In this document: positions 43,607 to 52,688 of the stretch, piece after piece | Position numbering within the stretch: position 1 is the stretch's first letter | How the letters are laid out: each line of letters begins with the position of its first letter | Assembly (NCBI GenBank): GCA_027067055.1 | Contig: JAMOMK010000071.1 | Span: 1 to 64,000 of the forward strand | Reading direction: 5' to 3' | DNA: 64,000 bases | Origin: Lysobacterales bacterium | Lineage (GTDB): Bacteria > Pseudomonadota > Gammaproteobacteria > Xanthomonadales > Marinicellaceae | Notes under the pieces: model-generated | What the model saw: only the letters and a program-made list of their open reading frames with translations | What the model was told of the DNA's origin: nothing | The model's database searches: none | Made by a program: the position numbers and the translations under genes

Positions 43607-44896
43607 CTACAATAGCAACCCTAGAATCAATGTAATTGCGGATAAAACTAACAAAGAGATAATGGCTGGTTTTGTATTTTTTCGTCCACTAAAAAAGTAT
43701 GCATAAGTGGCTTTAAGCAAATTATCACTTGCTGCAGCGATGAGAATGGCTGAGGATATTTGATTGGCGGTGATGTCTTTAAAGTGACCAGTTAAAACGG
43801 ACAAAACAAATGGATCGATGTCAGTAAAGCCAACAATAAATGATAGAAAATTCAAGCCCACATGACCATAGTGACTAACCACGTACTGGGTGATGACAGT
43901 CATGACCACAAATAATGTGGCAAAAATCAATGCTACTTGTATTTCTAAAGGATTACTCTTGTCTGTTTCAATGGCTCGTGGAATAGTGGTTTTCTTGGCA
44001 TGGCGTTTAACCCAAAAGGCTGCAGCAAACGTTAGAACAGCCATAAGTGACAAAGGCAAACCGATGTGCTTAATAATGCTTGGATTAAAAATAGTGGTCA
44101 AAACGAATAAGCGAATATACAGCATGCCAGTTGCTGAAACAATGCCAGCATTCAAGTTGTGGTCGTAGGATTTGAGGCTTTTGGCTTTTTTCGCCAAAAC
44201 AATTGTGGTGGCAGTACTGGAATAAACGCCACCGATTATGCCCATTAAAAAGTAGCCTTGTTTGGTAAAAATATAGCGTTTCAGCAAATAGCCTAAATAA
44301 GAAATTGCTGAGATAATAACCACGGTTAACCAAATTTTATAGGGTGAAGTAGGAATGGTTTCAGATATTTGATCATGAGGCATAAGTGGTAAGATAACAC
44401 CCATTAGTAATAGGAATTTGGCTAAGGTAAATATTTCATTGGGTTCAATAAGTTTGGCAAGCTTGGTTTCTAGCGGTTTAGCGTTGAGGGTAAATATGAC
44501 AATGACAAAAACCAATACTAGCATCCATAACGGTAATGAAACCACAATTGCGCCATAAGTATAAACCAACAAAGTCATCAAAGGTTGCATGGTATGAGAA
44601 TGGTTGGTCTCTAATTTTTTATAATAAAATAAGGCAAGGAATAAGCCAATAAGGATTAAACCGCTTAAATAAAGTGTTTTTGATTCATCCAAGATGTAAA
44701 GAAGGTAGCCAATAATGGCAACAAAAGTGTAAGTGCGACTGGTACCAAAGGTGAGTTTCTTATCATTATCAATTTTTAATTCAAGTGCACGTTGCTGCAA
44801 ATATTCGCGTAATTCCAACCCAGTGATAAAACCAAACACAGCAACAAGGATTAGTCCAAACCAGTGTTGCTGTGCAATGGTGTCGAAATTTGGCAT
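43607..44896 (-). CDS. MgtC/DUF4010 family integral membrane protein
   Basis: A 429-residue inner-membrane protein with about twelve hydrophobic segments. The N-terminal part (LILVAVFGFITGLELREYLQQR, TFGTSRTYTFVAIIGYLLY) matches MgtC/SapB proteins, and the C-terminal part (VALIFATLFVVMTVITQYV, GFTDIDPFVLSVLTG) matches DUF4010. MgtC relatives affect magnesium homeostasis; no transport substrate is established. It is next to a STAS-domain gene, four bases away, and could act with it. Confidence 0.8.
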   Translation of the reverse strand: MPNFDTIAQQHWFGLILVAVFGFITGLELREYLQQRALELKIDNDKKLTFGTSRTYTFVAIIGYLLYILDESKTLYLSGLILIGLFLALFYYKKLETNHSHTMQPLMTLLVYTYGAIVVSLPLWMLVLVFVIVIFTLNAKPLETKLAKLIEPNEIFTLAKFLLLMGVILPLMPHDQISETIPTSPYKIWLTVVIISAISYLGYLLKRYIFTKQGYFLMGIIGGVYSSTATTIVLAKKAKSLKSYDHNLNAGIVSATGMLYIRLFVLTTIFNPSIIKHIGLPLSLMAVLTFAAAFWVKRHAKKTTIPRAIETDKSNPLEIQVALIFATLFVVMTVITQYVVSHYGHVGLNFLSFIVGFTDIDPFVLSVLTGHFKDITANQISSAILIAAASDNLLKATYAYFFSGRKNTKPAIISLLVLSAITLILGLLL

Positions 44897-44899
44897 GAG

Positions 44900-45280
44900 T
44901 TATTTTTTGTTTAACCAAACAATGGCATCGGTAAGTTCATCAAAATGTTTGGCTTCTCCTGCAATAAACCATGACCCTAATTTAGTAGCAAAAGGCATCC
45001 ATTTTTTATTGCCAACTATAGCCAGTTTTTGAAACTCTCTGCCATGTTTTAGGCCTAATTTAAAATCATCCCATAGCGCTCTTAATTCCCACCCCTCAAA
45101 TTGGGTGGCATCAATTAACATATTGATTTTGGGTTGTTCAATGCCAGCAATGGCAGATTCCAACATCGGTGTTAGCGTTTGGTAGTCCTCGTGCGATAAC
45201 CTACCAATAGCTTTTAATTCGACAAATATGTAATTATCTACCCGAGTAATACCAAGATTTAAACCATGTTTCTTAATCAT
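44900..45280 (-). CDS. STAS/SpoIIAA-like domain protein
   Basis: A 126-residue single-domain soluble protein. The alternating strand-helix pattern with KINMLIDATQFEGWELRALWDDFKLGLKHG and KLAIVGNKKWMPFATKLGSWFIAGEAKHFDELTDAIVWL is that of the SpoIIAA-like (DUF3478) STAS family. The role is unknown. It lies four bases upstream of the DUF4010 gene on the same strand, indicating one operon. Confidence 0.75.
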   Translation of the reverse strand: MIKKHGLNLGITRVDNYIFVELKAIGRLSHEDYQTLTPMLESAIAGIEQPKINMLIDATQFEGWELRALWDDFKLGLKHGREFQKLAIVGNKKWMPFATKLGSWFIAGEAKHFDELTDAIVWLNKK

Positions 45281-45385
45281 AATTTTTCTCCTGTTAAATT
45301 AATCAATAACATGATGTTTTTAATTGATTTTTCAAGTCTTCTAAGATACTGATATAATAGAAACTTGATTAATCTCAATAATTCC

Positions 45386-45910
45386 ATGATTAAAAATAAG
45401 ACCATAGAGACCAGTCGTTTATTGTTAAAACCAACCAATCTGGAAGATGTTGGTTTTATTTTCAAGCTTGTTAATACCCCAAAGTGGATAAAGTATATTG
45501 GTGATAGGCATGTTTATTCATCAGAAGATGCTAATAACTATATTCAAGATAAAATAAGACCTCAAATAGAGAAACTAGGTTATGGAAACTACACGGTTAT
45601 TCTAAAATCAGATGGTAGCAAAGTAGGAGCTTGTGGTTTATACGATAGAGCCGGGCTTGAAGGTGTTGATATTGGTTTTGCCTTTTTACCCAAATTCAAA
45701 GGACAGGGCTATGCTTTTGAAAGCAGTCAAAAACTGCTGGAAGTTGGCTTTTCTCAGTTCAACATTACTACCATCAATGCTATCACTTTACCAACAAATA
45801 AAGCTTCACAGAGGTTGTTGGAAAAGCTGGGTTTAGTTTATAAAAAAAAGGTCAGGTTGCCTCATGATGAAAATGAGTTAATGCTTTATCAAATAATAAA
45901 AAAGAAGTAG
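45386..45910 (+). CDS. GNAT family acetyltransferase
   Basis: The ATG at 45386 gives 174 residues (a TTG at 45365 is in frame but less likely). TSRLLLKPTNLEDVGFIFKLVNTPKWIKYIG starts the RimJ-like GNAT fold; DIGFAFLPKFKGQGYAFESSQKLL is the acetyl-CoA segment and NKASQRLLEKLGLVYKKK ends it. The substrate is unknown. It is divergent from the STAS gene. Confidence 0.8.
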   Translation: MIKNKTIETSRLLLKPTNLEDVGFIFKLVNTPKWIKYIGDRHVYSSEDANNYIQDKIRPQIEKLGYGNYTVILKSDGSKVGACGLYDRAGLEGVDIGFAFLPKFKGQGYAFESSQKLLEVGFSQFNITTINAITLPTNKASQRLLEKLGLVYKKKVRLPHDENELMLYQIIKKK

Positions 45911-45924
45911 TTTCTAGAAGTTTT

Positions 45925-45946
45925 TATACAAAATAGCTTGTATAAT
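45925..45946 (+). promoter_or_regulatory. Palindrome overlapping a -10 box upstream of rubrerythrin
   Basis: TATACAA (45925-45931) and TTGTATA (45938-45944) form an inverted repeat around AATAGC. A TATAAT -10 element at 45941-45946 overlaps the right arm. A repressor bound here would block the promoter. Confidence 0.4.
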
Positions 45947-45980
45947 AAACTTACCACCATAAATAAATTAGGAAAGTAAA

Positions 45981-46559
45981 ATGAATAAAAGTATAAAAGG
46001 TTCACAAACTGAAAAAAATCTAATGAAATCATTTGCCGGTGAATCACAAGCTAGAATGCGCTATACCTACTTTGCAAGTGCGGCCAAAAAAGAAGGCTTG
46101 GTGCAGATTTCTCAAATTTTTGAAGAAACTGCCAACCAAGAAAAAGAACATGCAAAACGTTTTTTTAAATTTTTAGAAGGCGGAGAAGTCGAGATTACCG
46201 AAAGCTTTCCAGCTGGTACAATTAGTGATACGTTAACAAATTTGAAAGCCGCCGCTACAGGTGAAAGTTATGAATGGTCGGATATGTATCCTAGTTTTGC
46301 CAAAACAGCACGAGAAGAAGGTTTTGATCAAATTGCAGCAGCATTTGAAGCCATATCAGTCGCTGAAAAACAGCACGAAAAACGCTTTAATGATTTAGCA
46401 AAAAACTTAGAAGATGGTAAGGTTTTTAAGCGCAATGGCAAGGTGGTTTGGCGTTGCTTGAATTGTGGTTATTTACATGAAGCAGAAGATGCACCAAAAC
46501 TCTGTCCTGCCTGCTTACACCCACAAGCCTATTTTGAAATTTTGGGAGAGAATTGGTAG
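45981..46559 (+). CDS. Rubrerythrin
   Basis: A 192-residue non-haem iron peroxidase. The ferritin-like domain has SQARMRYTYFASAAKKEG and the EETANQEKEHAKRFFKFL ExxH pair, then AISVAEKQHEKRFNDLA as the second ExxH. The C-terminal rubredoxin-like domain has WRCLNCGY and CPACLHPQA. It reduces hydrogen peroxide using electrons from rubredoxin or reductases. AGGAAAG lies upstream of the ATG. Together with peroxiredoxin and Msr enzymes it indicates a cluster of oxidative-stress genes. Confidence 0.93.
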   Translation: MNKSIKGSQTEKNLMKSFAGESQARMRYTYFASAAKKEGLVQISQIFEETANQEKEHAKRFFKFLEGGEVEITESFPAGTISDTLTNLKAAATGESYEWSDMYPSFAKTAREEGFDQIAAAFEAISVAEKQHEKRFNDLAKNLEDGKVFKRNGKVVWRCLNCGYLHEAEDAPKLCPACLHPQAYFEILGENW

Positions 46560-46708
46560 CTGTTTATATTCAAATAGCGCTTGGGGAAATTAAATAGTTA
46601 TGCATATACCTCTAATGTGTATGAAATATACAAAAGAGGTTTCTAAACTATTGTTTTGCGTTGTTTTTTGATTATCTTGCGGGTTGGCACAAGGAACAGC
46701 CCGTACGG

Positions 46709-49006
46709 TTATTTCTTTTTTGCTTTCTTAAACGCATCCGCTAACGAACCAAAAGGGTTGTTTGGTTGATTGTTATTGCTTCTTGGTTTGTTGTAACTTT
46801 TTTTCGAATAACTCTTCTTAGCTTGAGGTCTATTGTCATCAACTTTACTTTTACGCTCTGGTCTTGCTCCCGTTTTAGCCGATAAAGCGATACGCTTACG
46901 AGCAACATCCACTTCCATAACGGTTACATTGATAATCTGCCCTGCTTTGACCACGTCACTTGGGTCTTTAACATACACATCAGCCAGTTGTGAAATATGC
47001 ACTAAGCCATCTTGGTGCACGCCTATGTCAACAAATGCACCAAACGCTGTTACATTTGTTACGACGCCTTCGAGTTTCATGCCTTCTTTAAGGTCTGATA
47101 TTTTATGTACCGAATCATCAAAAGTGGCTGTTTTAAATTCACCACGTGGGTCACGACCTGGTTTTTTTAGCTCGGCGATAACATCTTTGACAGTTTCTAT
47201 TCCGTATTGTTCGTTGGCAAAATCTCTTGCATTGATGCCCGAAAGCTTATCAGATTTACCAATCACATCTTGGATTTTGCAATCCAATGATTTGACGATT
47301 TGTTCAACCAAGGGGTAAGCCTCAGGATGTACGGCTGAGGCATCAAGTGGTTGTTTGCCGTTACGAATACGTAAAAAACCTGCGCATTGAGTAAACATTT
47401 TATCTCCCAAGCGTTTTACTTTGAGTAATTGTTTGCGGTTGTCAAAACGACCATTTTCATCGCGGTAATTAATAATTTCTTGCGCCACTGATTCGGAAAT
47501 CCCTGCCACATATTTCAGCAATGCAGGAGATGCCATATTGACATCCACACCTACTGAGTTTACGCAATCCTCTACGGTATCGCCCAATGCCTTGTTTAAT
47601 TGCACTTGATTTACATCGTGTTGGTATTGCCCAACACCAATGGCTTTAGGTTCAATTTTAACCAACTCTGCCAATGGATCTTGCAAGCGTCTAGCGATAG
47701 AAACAGAACCACGATAAGTGACATCTAAATCAGGGAATTCCTTGGCTGCTTCCTCAGAGGCTGAATAAATCGAAGCTCCCGCTTCGGAGACCATAATTTT
47801 TTGCGCTTTGATGTCTTTAAAATCAGACAACAATTCAGCAGCTAATTGATCGGTTTCACGCGATGCTGTGCCATTGCCGATACTGATAAGTTCAATAGCG
47901 TGTTTCATGCATAAAGCTGCCAACACGTGCTTGGATTTATCCCATTGTTTTTGTGGTGCATGTGGGTAGATAACCGCTGTATCTGTTAATTTACCTGTTT
48001 TATCAACGACAACCACTTTAACCCCTGTGCGAAAGCCAGGATCAAGCCCCAATGTCGCTTTACCGCCAGCAGGAGCTGCCAACAGGATATCTTTCATGTT
48101 GCGGGTAAAAACTTTTATCGCTTCACCATCAGCTCCTTCGCGTGCTTGATTGGTTAATTGCAAAGATAAGCGCACATGTAATTTGGCAATCCAAGCCAGT
48201 TGTACGGTGCGCAATAACCAAGCAGAATTATCCACATCCCAACCAAAGCGATTTATGATTCGTCCAATGGCAGGGTGTTGTTGTCCATCTTCGAGGTTTA
48301 CATCAATTTTTAAACTCAAAAACCCTTCATTGCGACCGCGTAAGATTGCCAACATGCGGTGTGATGGGATTTTGTTGATTTTCTCAGCAAAATCAAAATA
48401 ATCTTTAAATTTAGCCGCTTCTGATTCTTTTGACTTAACTAAGCTTGAAGAAATTAAGGCGTTATCCCACAACCAATCACGCAGTTGTTGGATTAAATCA
48501 GCATCTTCGGCAATATCTTCTAGAGCAATTTGTCTGGCGCCATCTAACGCATCATCGGTTGTTTTGACCTCGTCCGTAATAAACTTTTGTGCTAGTTCGT
48601 TAATATTTGCACTTGGGTTTTTGATTAACTCCTCAAGCAATGGCTCTAAGCCATTTTTACGGGCAATTTGCGCTTTGGTTTGGCGTTTTTTCTTAAACGG
48701 TAAATACAAATCTTCTAAACGGGTTTTCGTTTCAGCACCCATAATAGCTGATTTCAATTCATCAGTAAGCTTACCCTGCTCCTTAATAGCATCAATCACG
48801 GTTAAACGTCGGTCATCCAACTCACGTAAGTAAGTCAATTTTTCATCTAACAAACGCAATTGCGTGTCGTCTAATCCACCCGTGACTTCTTTGCGGTAAC
48901 GCGAGATAAAAGGTACCGTATCACCGTCATCCAATAATCCAATAGCGGCGGTGACTTGTTGTGGTTGGGCATTAATGGCTTGCGCGATGATTTGAGCGTG
49001 ATTCAT
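46709..49006 (-). CDS. tex: Tex family RNA-binding transcription accessory protein
   Basis: From the ATG at 49006 the protein has 765 residues; a second ATG nine bases upstream (49015) is possible. Domain order fits Tex: N-terminal helical region with DDGDTVPFISRYRKEVTGGLDDTQL, a YqgF-like domain (TLGLDPGFRTGVKVVVVD), helix-hairpin-helix motifs (VDVNMASPALLKYVAGIS), and a C-terminal S1 domain (GMKLEGVVTNVTAFGAFVDIGVHQDGLVHISQL). A lysine-rich tail ends it. It acts in transcription and stress survival by binding nucleic acid. Confidence 0.93.
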   Translation of the reverse strand: MNHAQIIAQAINAQPQQVTAAIGLLDDGDTVPFISRYRKEVTGGLDDTQLRLLDEKLTYLRELDDRRLTVIDAIKEQGKLTDELKSAIMGAETKTRLEDLYLPFKKKRQTKAQIARKNGLEPLLEELIKNPSANINELAQKFITDEVKTTDDALDGARQIALEDIAEDADLIQQLRDWLWDNALISSSLVKSKESEAAKFKDYFDFAEKINKIPSHRMLAILRGRNEGFLSLKIDVNLEDGQQHPAIGRIINRFGWDVDNSAWLLRTVQLAWIAKLHVRLSLQLTNQAREGADGEAIKVFTRNMKDILLAAPAGGKATLGLDPGFRTGVKVVVVDKTGKLTDTAVIYPHAPQKQWDKSKHVLAALCMKHAIELISIGNGTASRETDQLAAELLSDFKDIKAQKIMVSEAGASIYSASEEAAKEFPDLDVTYRGSVSIARRLQDPLAELVKIEPKAIGVGQYQHDVNQVQLNKALGDTVEDCVNSVGVDVNMASPALLKYVAGISESVAQEIINYRDENGRFDNRKQLLKVKRLGDKMFTQCAGFLRIRNGKQPLDASAVHPEAYPLVEQIVKSLDCKIQDVIGKSDKLSGINARDFANEQYGIETVKDVIAELKKPGRDPRGEFKTATFDDSVHKISDLKEGMKLEGVVTNVTAFGAFVDIGVHQDGLVHISQLADVYVKDPSDVVKAGQIINVTVMEVDVARKRIALSAKTGARPERKSKVDDNRPQAKKSYSKKSYNKPRSNNNQPNNPFGSLADAFKKAKKK

Positions 49007-49180
49007 AGTTTCCATTTATAATTCAAAGGGGATGAATTATAAATAAGTTACACTTGGATTGGTAGAATAAGTTTTAAAGTGATGGGTTTTTATTTTCGCA
49101 CCAACAAAGAAAACAGATGTTTAATTACTTTGTGGTAAATGTTAGAATTAAATGCCTTACTAATATTAAACCTTTGAATT

Positions 49181-49510
49181 ATGAATATGTACTGGAAATT
49201 ATTTATTGATGCAAAGTCTTTAAAAAATACTGAGGTAGTTTTCAATAGAGTTATAAATATACTTTCTGTAAAATTCACTAATTTGACTATTGAGCCATAT
49301 CATAAGGGTGGTTTTACATGTTCGTTTTTAACTTCAAATAATTCAGACCAATGGTCAGAGACAGTAATTAATTCTTTATCGCTCGCACAAAAAATTGGTA
49401 GGGACTGGATACTGTTAGAAAACATCCGAATAGAATTAAATGCTTGGTCAAATAAACCTTCAATACCTGGTGTACAGAATATACAATTAATTGTAGAGTC
49501 AAATACATAA
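49181..49510 (+). CDS. Small protein of unknown function, immunity-like
   Basis: A 109-residue acidic soluble protein (WKLFIDAKSLKNTEVVFNRVINIL, then HKGGFTCSFLTSNNSDQWSETVIN, then SKPSIPGVQNIQLIVES). The size and composition resemble small contact-system immunity proteins, but no family is recognised with confidence. It is two bases upstream of the next gene, a probable DUF6984-type protein, and may be co-transcribed with it. No toxin gene is beside it. Confidence 0.5.
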   Translation: MNMYWKLFIDAKSLKNTEVVFNRVINILSVKFTNLTIEPYHKGGFTCSFLTSNNSDQWSETVINSLSLAQKIGRDWILLENIRIELNAWSNKPSIPGVQNIQLIVESNT

Positions 49511-49512
49511 CC

Positions 49513-49830
49513 ATGAATTCAACAATACCTCTAATGCGAAAATTAAATTCAGTTGAAATAGAAATAATAACTAAGCTTCTTGATACAGCCAATTTGCAAA
49601 TAGATGTTACCCAACTACTAGTTAATCCAATGAATGATGGGGGAATGGGGAGCTTAGCTATTGGTAAAGACTATGATAGTAGAGAGTTTGGTGAAGAAAT
49701 TGCAGAATATATGTTTAACGACAATGATGGCACGCCTGTTTCAACAACATTAAACGTGGATAAACAAGGTAATCTTTATGAACTGGACATTTGGAAAGTA
49801 GATTTTTCTCCAACCCAAATTTTGAAGTAA
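49513..49830 (+). CDS. DUF6984-like small protein
   Basis: A 105-residue soluble protein. MRKLNSVEIEIITKLLDTAN, then NPMNDGGMGSLAIGKD, EIAEYMFNDNDGTPVSTTLNVDKQGNLYELDIWKVDFSP matches the DUF6984 layout (DGGMGSL...DxDGxxV...L-ELDxWKVDFSP) as I recall it. The family occurs near polymorphic toxin and immunity genes. Function unknown. Confidence 0.55.
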   Translation: MNSTIPLMRKLNSVEIEIITKLLDTANLQIDVTQLLVNPMNDGGMGSLAIGKDYDSREFGEEIAEYMFNDNDGTPVSTTLNVDKQGNLYELDIWKVDFSPTQILK

Positions 49831-49890
49831 TTACGCATAACATGTATAAATCCATATTTATCTATGGACATAAAAATCTAAAACCATTTT

Positions 49891-50388
49891 TTAAGACTTT
49901 GGCAACACCCAATCAGGGCGTGGAAAGTGGCAGGTATAACCATTGGGGATGCGTTCCAGATAATCTTGGTGTTCAATTTCTGCTTGCCAAAAATCACTGG
50001 CTTGTGTTACCTTGGTCACCGCAGGAGCTGGCCACAATCCTGAATTATTAACATCAGCAATGGTTTTGAGTGCCATGTCTTTTTGCTCGTGTGAGGTGTA
50101 AAATATTTCAGAGCGATACGAGGCTCCGACATCATTGCCCTGTCGATTATCGGTTGATGGGTCATGGATTTGAAAAAAGTAGGCTAAAATATCTCGAAAA
50201 CTAATAACCTCATTATCAAACACAATTTCTAAGGCTTCAGCATGTGTGCCGTGATTTTGGTAAGTGGCATTAGGAACATCACCACCAGTGTAACCCACAC
50301 GCGTAGATTGAACGCCGTCAAGTTGTCGAATCAAACCTTGCATGCCCCAAAAACAACCGCCAGCTAGTAGTGCTTTTTCTTGTGCCAT
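49891..50388 (-). CDS. msrA: Peptide methionine (S)-S-oxide reductase
   Basis: A 165-residue MsrA with the catalytic [11 protein letters not shown] (about residue 11), [24 protein letters not shown] and YRSEIFYTS. The start overlaps the stop of msrB by one base. It reduces the S-epimer of methionine sulfoxide; MsrB handles the R-epimer. Both act in the cytoplasm, no signal peptide is present. Confidence 0.95.
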   Translation of the reverse strand: MAQEKALLAGGCFWGMQGLIRQLDGVQSTRVGYTGGDVPNATYQNHGTHAEALEIVFDNEVISFRDILAYFFQIHDPSTDNRQGNDVGASYRSEIFYTSHEQKDMALKTIADVNNSGLWPAPAVTKVTQASDFWQAEIEHQDYLERIPNGYTCHFPRPDWVLPKS

Positions 50389-50831
50389 TATTCATTCTCC
50401 TCTACTTGATTAATGTAGTCACCGTAACCTTCATCTGCCATATTTTCAAGTGCTATAAAACGCAAAGAAGCCGAATTAATACAATATCGCAAACCCCCTG
50501 ATTCTTTAGGGCCATCTTCAAACACATGTCCAAGATGGCTGTCGCCATTACTTGAACGCACTTCGGTACGAATCATACCAAGTGATGAATCTTTAATTTC
50601 ATTGACAAAATCTGTGACAATTGACTTGCTAAAACTTGGCCAACCGCAGCCTGAATCAAACTTACTACTGGATGCAAATAACGGTTCACCCGAAACAATA
50701 TCCACGTAAATTCCAACTGCGTCGTTGTGTAAATATTCACCCGTTCCAGGACGTTCAGTACCGTTTTCTTGAGTCACACGGTATTGCTCTGGGTTAAGTT
50801 TCGAAACTTTATTACTATCTTTTTTATACAT
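50388..50831 (-). CDS. msrB: Peptide methionine (R)-S-oxide reductase
   Basis: A 147-residue Msr[43 protein letters not shown] contain the catalytic cysteine (RYCIN) and His/Asp groups. The zinc-binding CxxC pairs of some MsrBs are absent, as in the zinc-free subfamily. It is upstream of msrA with a one-base overlap, so one operon. Confidence 0.95.
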   Translation of the reverse strand: MYKKDSNKVSKLNPEQYRVTQENGTERPGTGEYLHNDAVGIYVDIVSGEPLFASSSKFDSGCGWPSFSKSIVTDFVNEIKDSSLGMIRTEVRSSNGDSHLGHVFEDGPKESGGLRYCINSASLRFIALENMADEGYGDYINQVEENE

Positions 50832-50863
50832 TGTTAAAATCAGTTATAAGCCTGTAATCTTTC

Positions 50864-51124
50864 ATGATAAACTATTCATCTTCATTACCTCAACTAATCA
50901 GCCCATTGGAAAATAAAAAACAAATAAATATTCAGTTTTTAAGAGCCTTTGCCGCTTTATTGGTTGTTTTCTATCACACGGCAGATCACTTTTTTGTTAC
51001 AGGAGGCAGCCAATCAGGCAATATTTTTACTCACCTAAGCGGTGAAGAGCCAAACAATATCAATGTGTTATGTGTTTTCGGTCAAGCACTACTTAAGCTA
51101 AAACATGCTGGCATATATGGTGTT
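50864..51124 (+). pseudogene. Truncated acyltransferase-3 family gene (5' fragment)
   Basis: The frame starts at an ATG and has NIQFLRAFAALLVVFYHTADHFF, the signature first helix and RAxAxLxVxxYH motif of acyltransferase-3 (OafA/YrhL) membrane proteins. It keeps about 90 residues up to KLKHAGIYGV, where these proteins should continue into a second helix. There it meets the end of the convergent apbE gene and stops at 51163 in antisense sequence. About 250 residues are missing, so it is a remnant of a once complete gene cut by a deletion. Confidence 0.7.
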
Positions 51125-52156
51125 TTATTTCAAAACCTCACAAACCATTTCAATTTTCTCTAGTCTCGGCATTATCTTTTCACTGGCAAAACAGTTACCA
51201 TCAGCATCTATCAACAGCACTTGGTCAAGTTGCATGGTTTTGGCTATTTTGTGCCAGTTGGATTTACCTGCCACAATCATGGCGGTGGCTGCGGCATCGG
51301 CTTTGGTGCCATTTTTGGCTACGATGGTGGCGGAGACAATTTGGTCAACGCCTTTGCCTGTTTTGGGGTCAATGATGTGGGCGTATCTTTTGCCGTTGAA
51401 CTCTTTGTAGCGCTCGTAATTGCCTGAGGTGAATACCGATTCGTCACCTTGGACGGTGATAACGGCGAGTATGTCTTCAGAATTAGGTTTGCGGATGGCG
51501 ACATGCCAGTTTTTATCGCCTTTGCTACCGATACTTCGCAGGTCGCCACCAGCATTAACAATGGCGTTTTCGATGCCGTGTTTTTTGAGGATATTAATGG
51601 CTTTATCGATGGCGTAACCCTTAGCGACACCTCCGTAATCCAACCAGATACGCTGATTGTTTGAACTGATTTGATTTTTTGAGATAGTGATGTCTTGCAT
51701 GGTTGGTAGGTGAGCTAAAAAGTCATTAATTTCTGCGCCTCTTGGTGGTGGCGTGGCGATAGGGTAGTTGTCGGTGTGAAAACCCCATAAGTGAATAAGC
51801 TCACCGATAGCGGGATTAAAATTGCCTTGTGATTGTTTAGATAGTTGTTTTGTGGTGTTAATAAACTTTGCTTCTTCGTCAGTGATGGCAAAAGATTTTC
51901 CCGCGCGCATGGCTTTGTTTATTTCATTTAGTCGTCCTGCTTTCCATGCGTGCCATTGGCTGTGCATTCCATTCAGGGCTTTTTCTACTTCGCTAAAAGC
52001 TTGGTTAACTAAAGTTTCATCATGATGCCAAACCAATACCTCGATGATTGTGCCAAAGATAAAATATTGTTTTTGAATAAGTTTATCTTCAACTTTTTCT
52101 TGTTGTTGGCATGCCGATAGGAAACACACCAAAAGCACTAACAAAGACTTAAACAT
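51125..52156 (-). CDS. apbE: FAD:protein FMN transferase
   Basis: A 343-residue lipoprotein (lipobox LSAC, cysteine about residue 16) exported to the periplasm. Family features: LIHLWGFH, WLDYGGVAKGYAIDKAINIL, NAGGDLRSIGSKGDKNW, and the metal-binding ADAAATAMIVAG segment. It attaches FMN covalently to Thr of flavinylation motifs, such as the DSISGATLSV in the FMN-binding protein at 59105. It overlaps regA by eight bases and lies last in a regB-regA-apbE operon, an unusual linkage. Confidence 0.93.
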   Translation of the reverse strand: MFKSLLVLLVCFLSACQQQEKVEDKLIQKQYFIFGTIIEVLVWHHDETLVNQAFSEVEKALNGMHSQWHAWKAGRLNEINKAMRAGKSFAITDEEAKFINTTKQLSKQSQGNFNPAIGELIHLWGFHTDNYPIATPPPRGAEINDFLAHLPTMQDITISKNQISSNNQRIWLDYGGVAKGYAIDKAINILKKHGIENAIVNAGGDLRSIGSKGDKNWHVAIRKPNSEDILAVITVQGDESVFTSGNYERYKEFNGKRYAHIIDPKTGKGVDQIVSATIVAKNGTKADAAATAMIVAGKSNWHKIAKTMQLDQVLLIDADGNCFASEKIMPRLEKIEMVCEVLK

Positions 52157-52688
52157 CGTTTTCTCGCACGGGTTTTTTTTGTAACTTACGTTGTAGGGTT
52201 CGGCGGTGCATGCCGAGTTGTTCAGCGGCTTTTGTGATATTGCCGTTATTTTCAGCTAAGACTTTTTGCAGGTGTTCCCATTCTAGCCGCTTTACAGGCA
52301 AGGGTTTACTTGGGATTTCAACTTCTATATCGGCATAATCTTGCACCAAGGCTTTTAAAATAGTGTCAACATCAGTGGGTTTGGTCAGGTACTGGATAAC
52401 GCCCAGTTTGATTGCCTCTACTGCGGTGGCAATGCTGGCAAAACCAGTCAAAATTACAATATGAATATTTGCTTGTTCTTTTAGCAGCATTTGACACACT
52501 TTTAAACCCGAGTCATTGCCGATACGCAAATCCACTACAGCATATTCAGCCTGCCATTGCTGAATAATGTTTTGGCTTTGTTTAAAGTCGTAGGCTTGTT
52601 TGGTTTTAAAACCTCGATTTTCGAGAGCCGAGGATAAAACTTGGCAAAATATTTCGTCATCATCGACTATTAGGATCTTTTTATTCAT
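52149..52688 (-). CDS. regA: RegA/PrrA-type response regulator
   Basis: A 179-residue regulator. Receiver domain with phospho-Asp53 (VVDLRIGNDSGLKV), T-loop and K (LTKPTD), then a C-terminal Fis-type helix-turn-helix (NITKAAEQLGMHRRTLQRKLQKK). Fis-only output without AAA+ is the RegA/PrrA/ActR/RoxR architecture, a global redox regulator. It overlaps regB by four bases and apbE by eight. Its likely binding site is the palindrome at 53965-53981. Confidence 0.9.
   Translation of the reverse strand: MNKKILIVDDDEIFCQVLSSALENRGFKTKQAYDFKQSQNIIQQWQAEYAVVDLRIGNDSGLKVCQMLLKEQANIHIVILTGFASIATAVEAIKLGVIQYLTKPTDVDTILKALVQDYADIEVEIPSKPLPVKRLEWEHLQKVLAENNGNITKAAEQLGMHRRTLQRKLQKKPVRENDV

Noticed and set aside
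46833-47318. Long plus-strand open frame inside tex
   Set aside because: It is antisense to a well-conserved coding region, has no ribosome site, and shows no family features.
49791-50051. Plus-strand frame overlapping the DUF6984-like gene end and msrA
   Set aside because: It runs antisense through the conserved msrA C-terminus and lacks a ribosome site.
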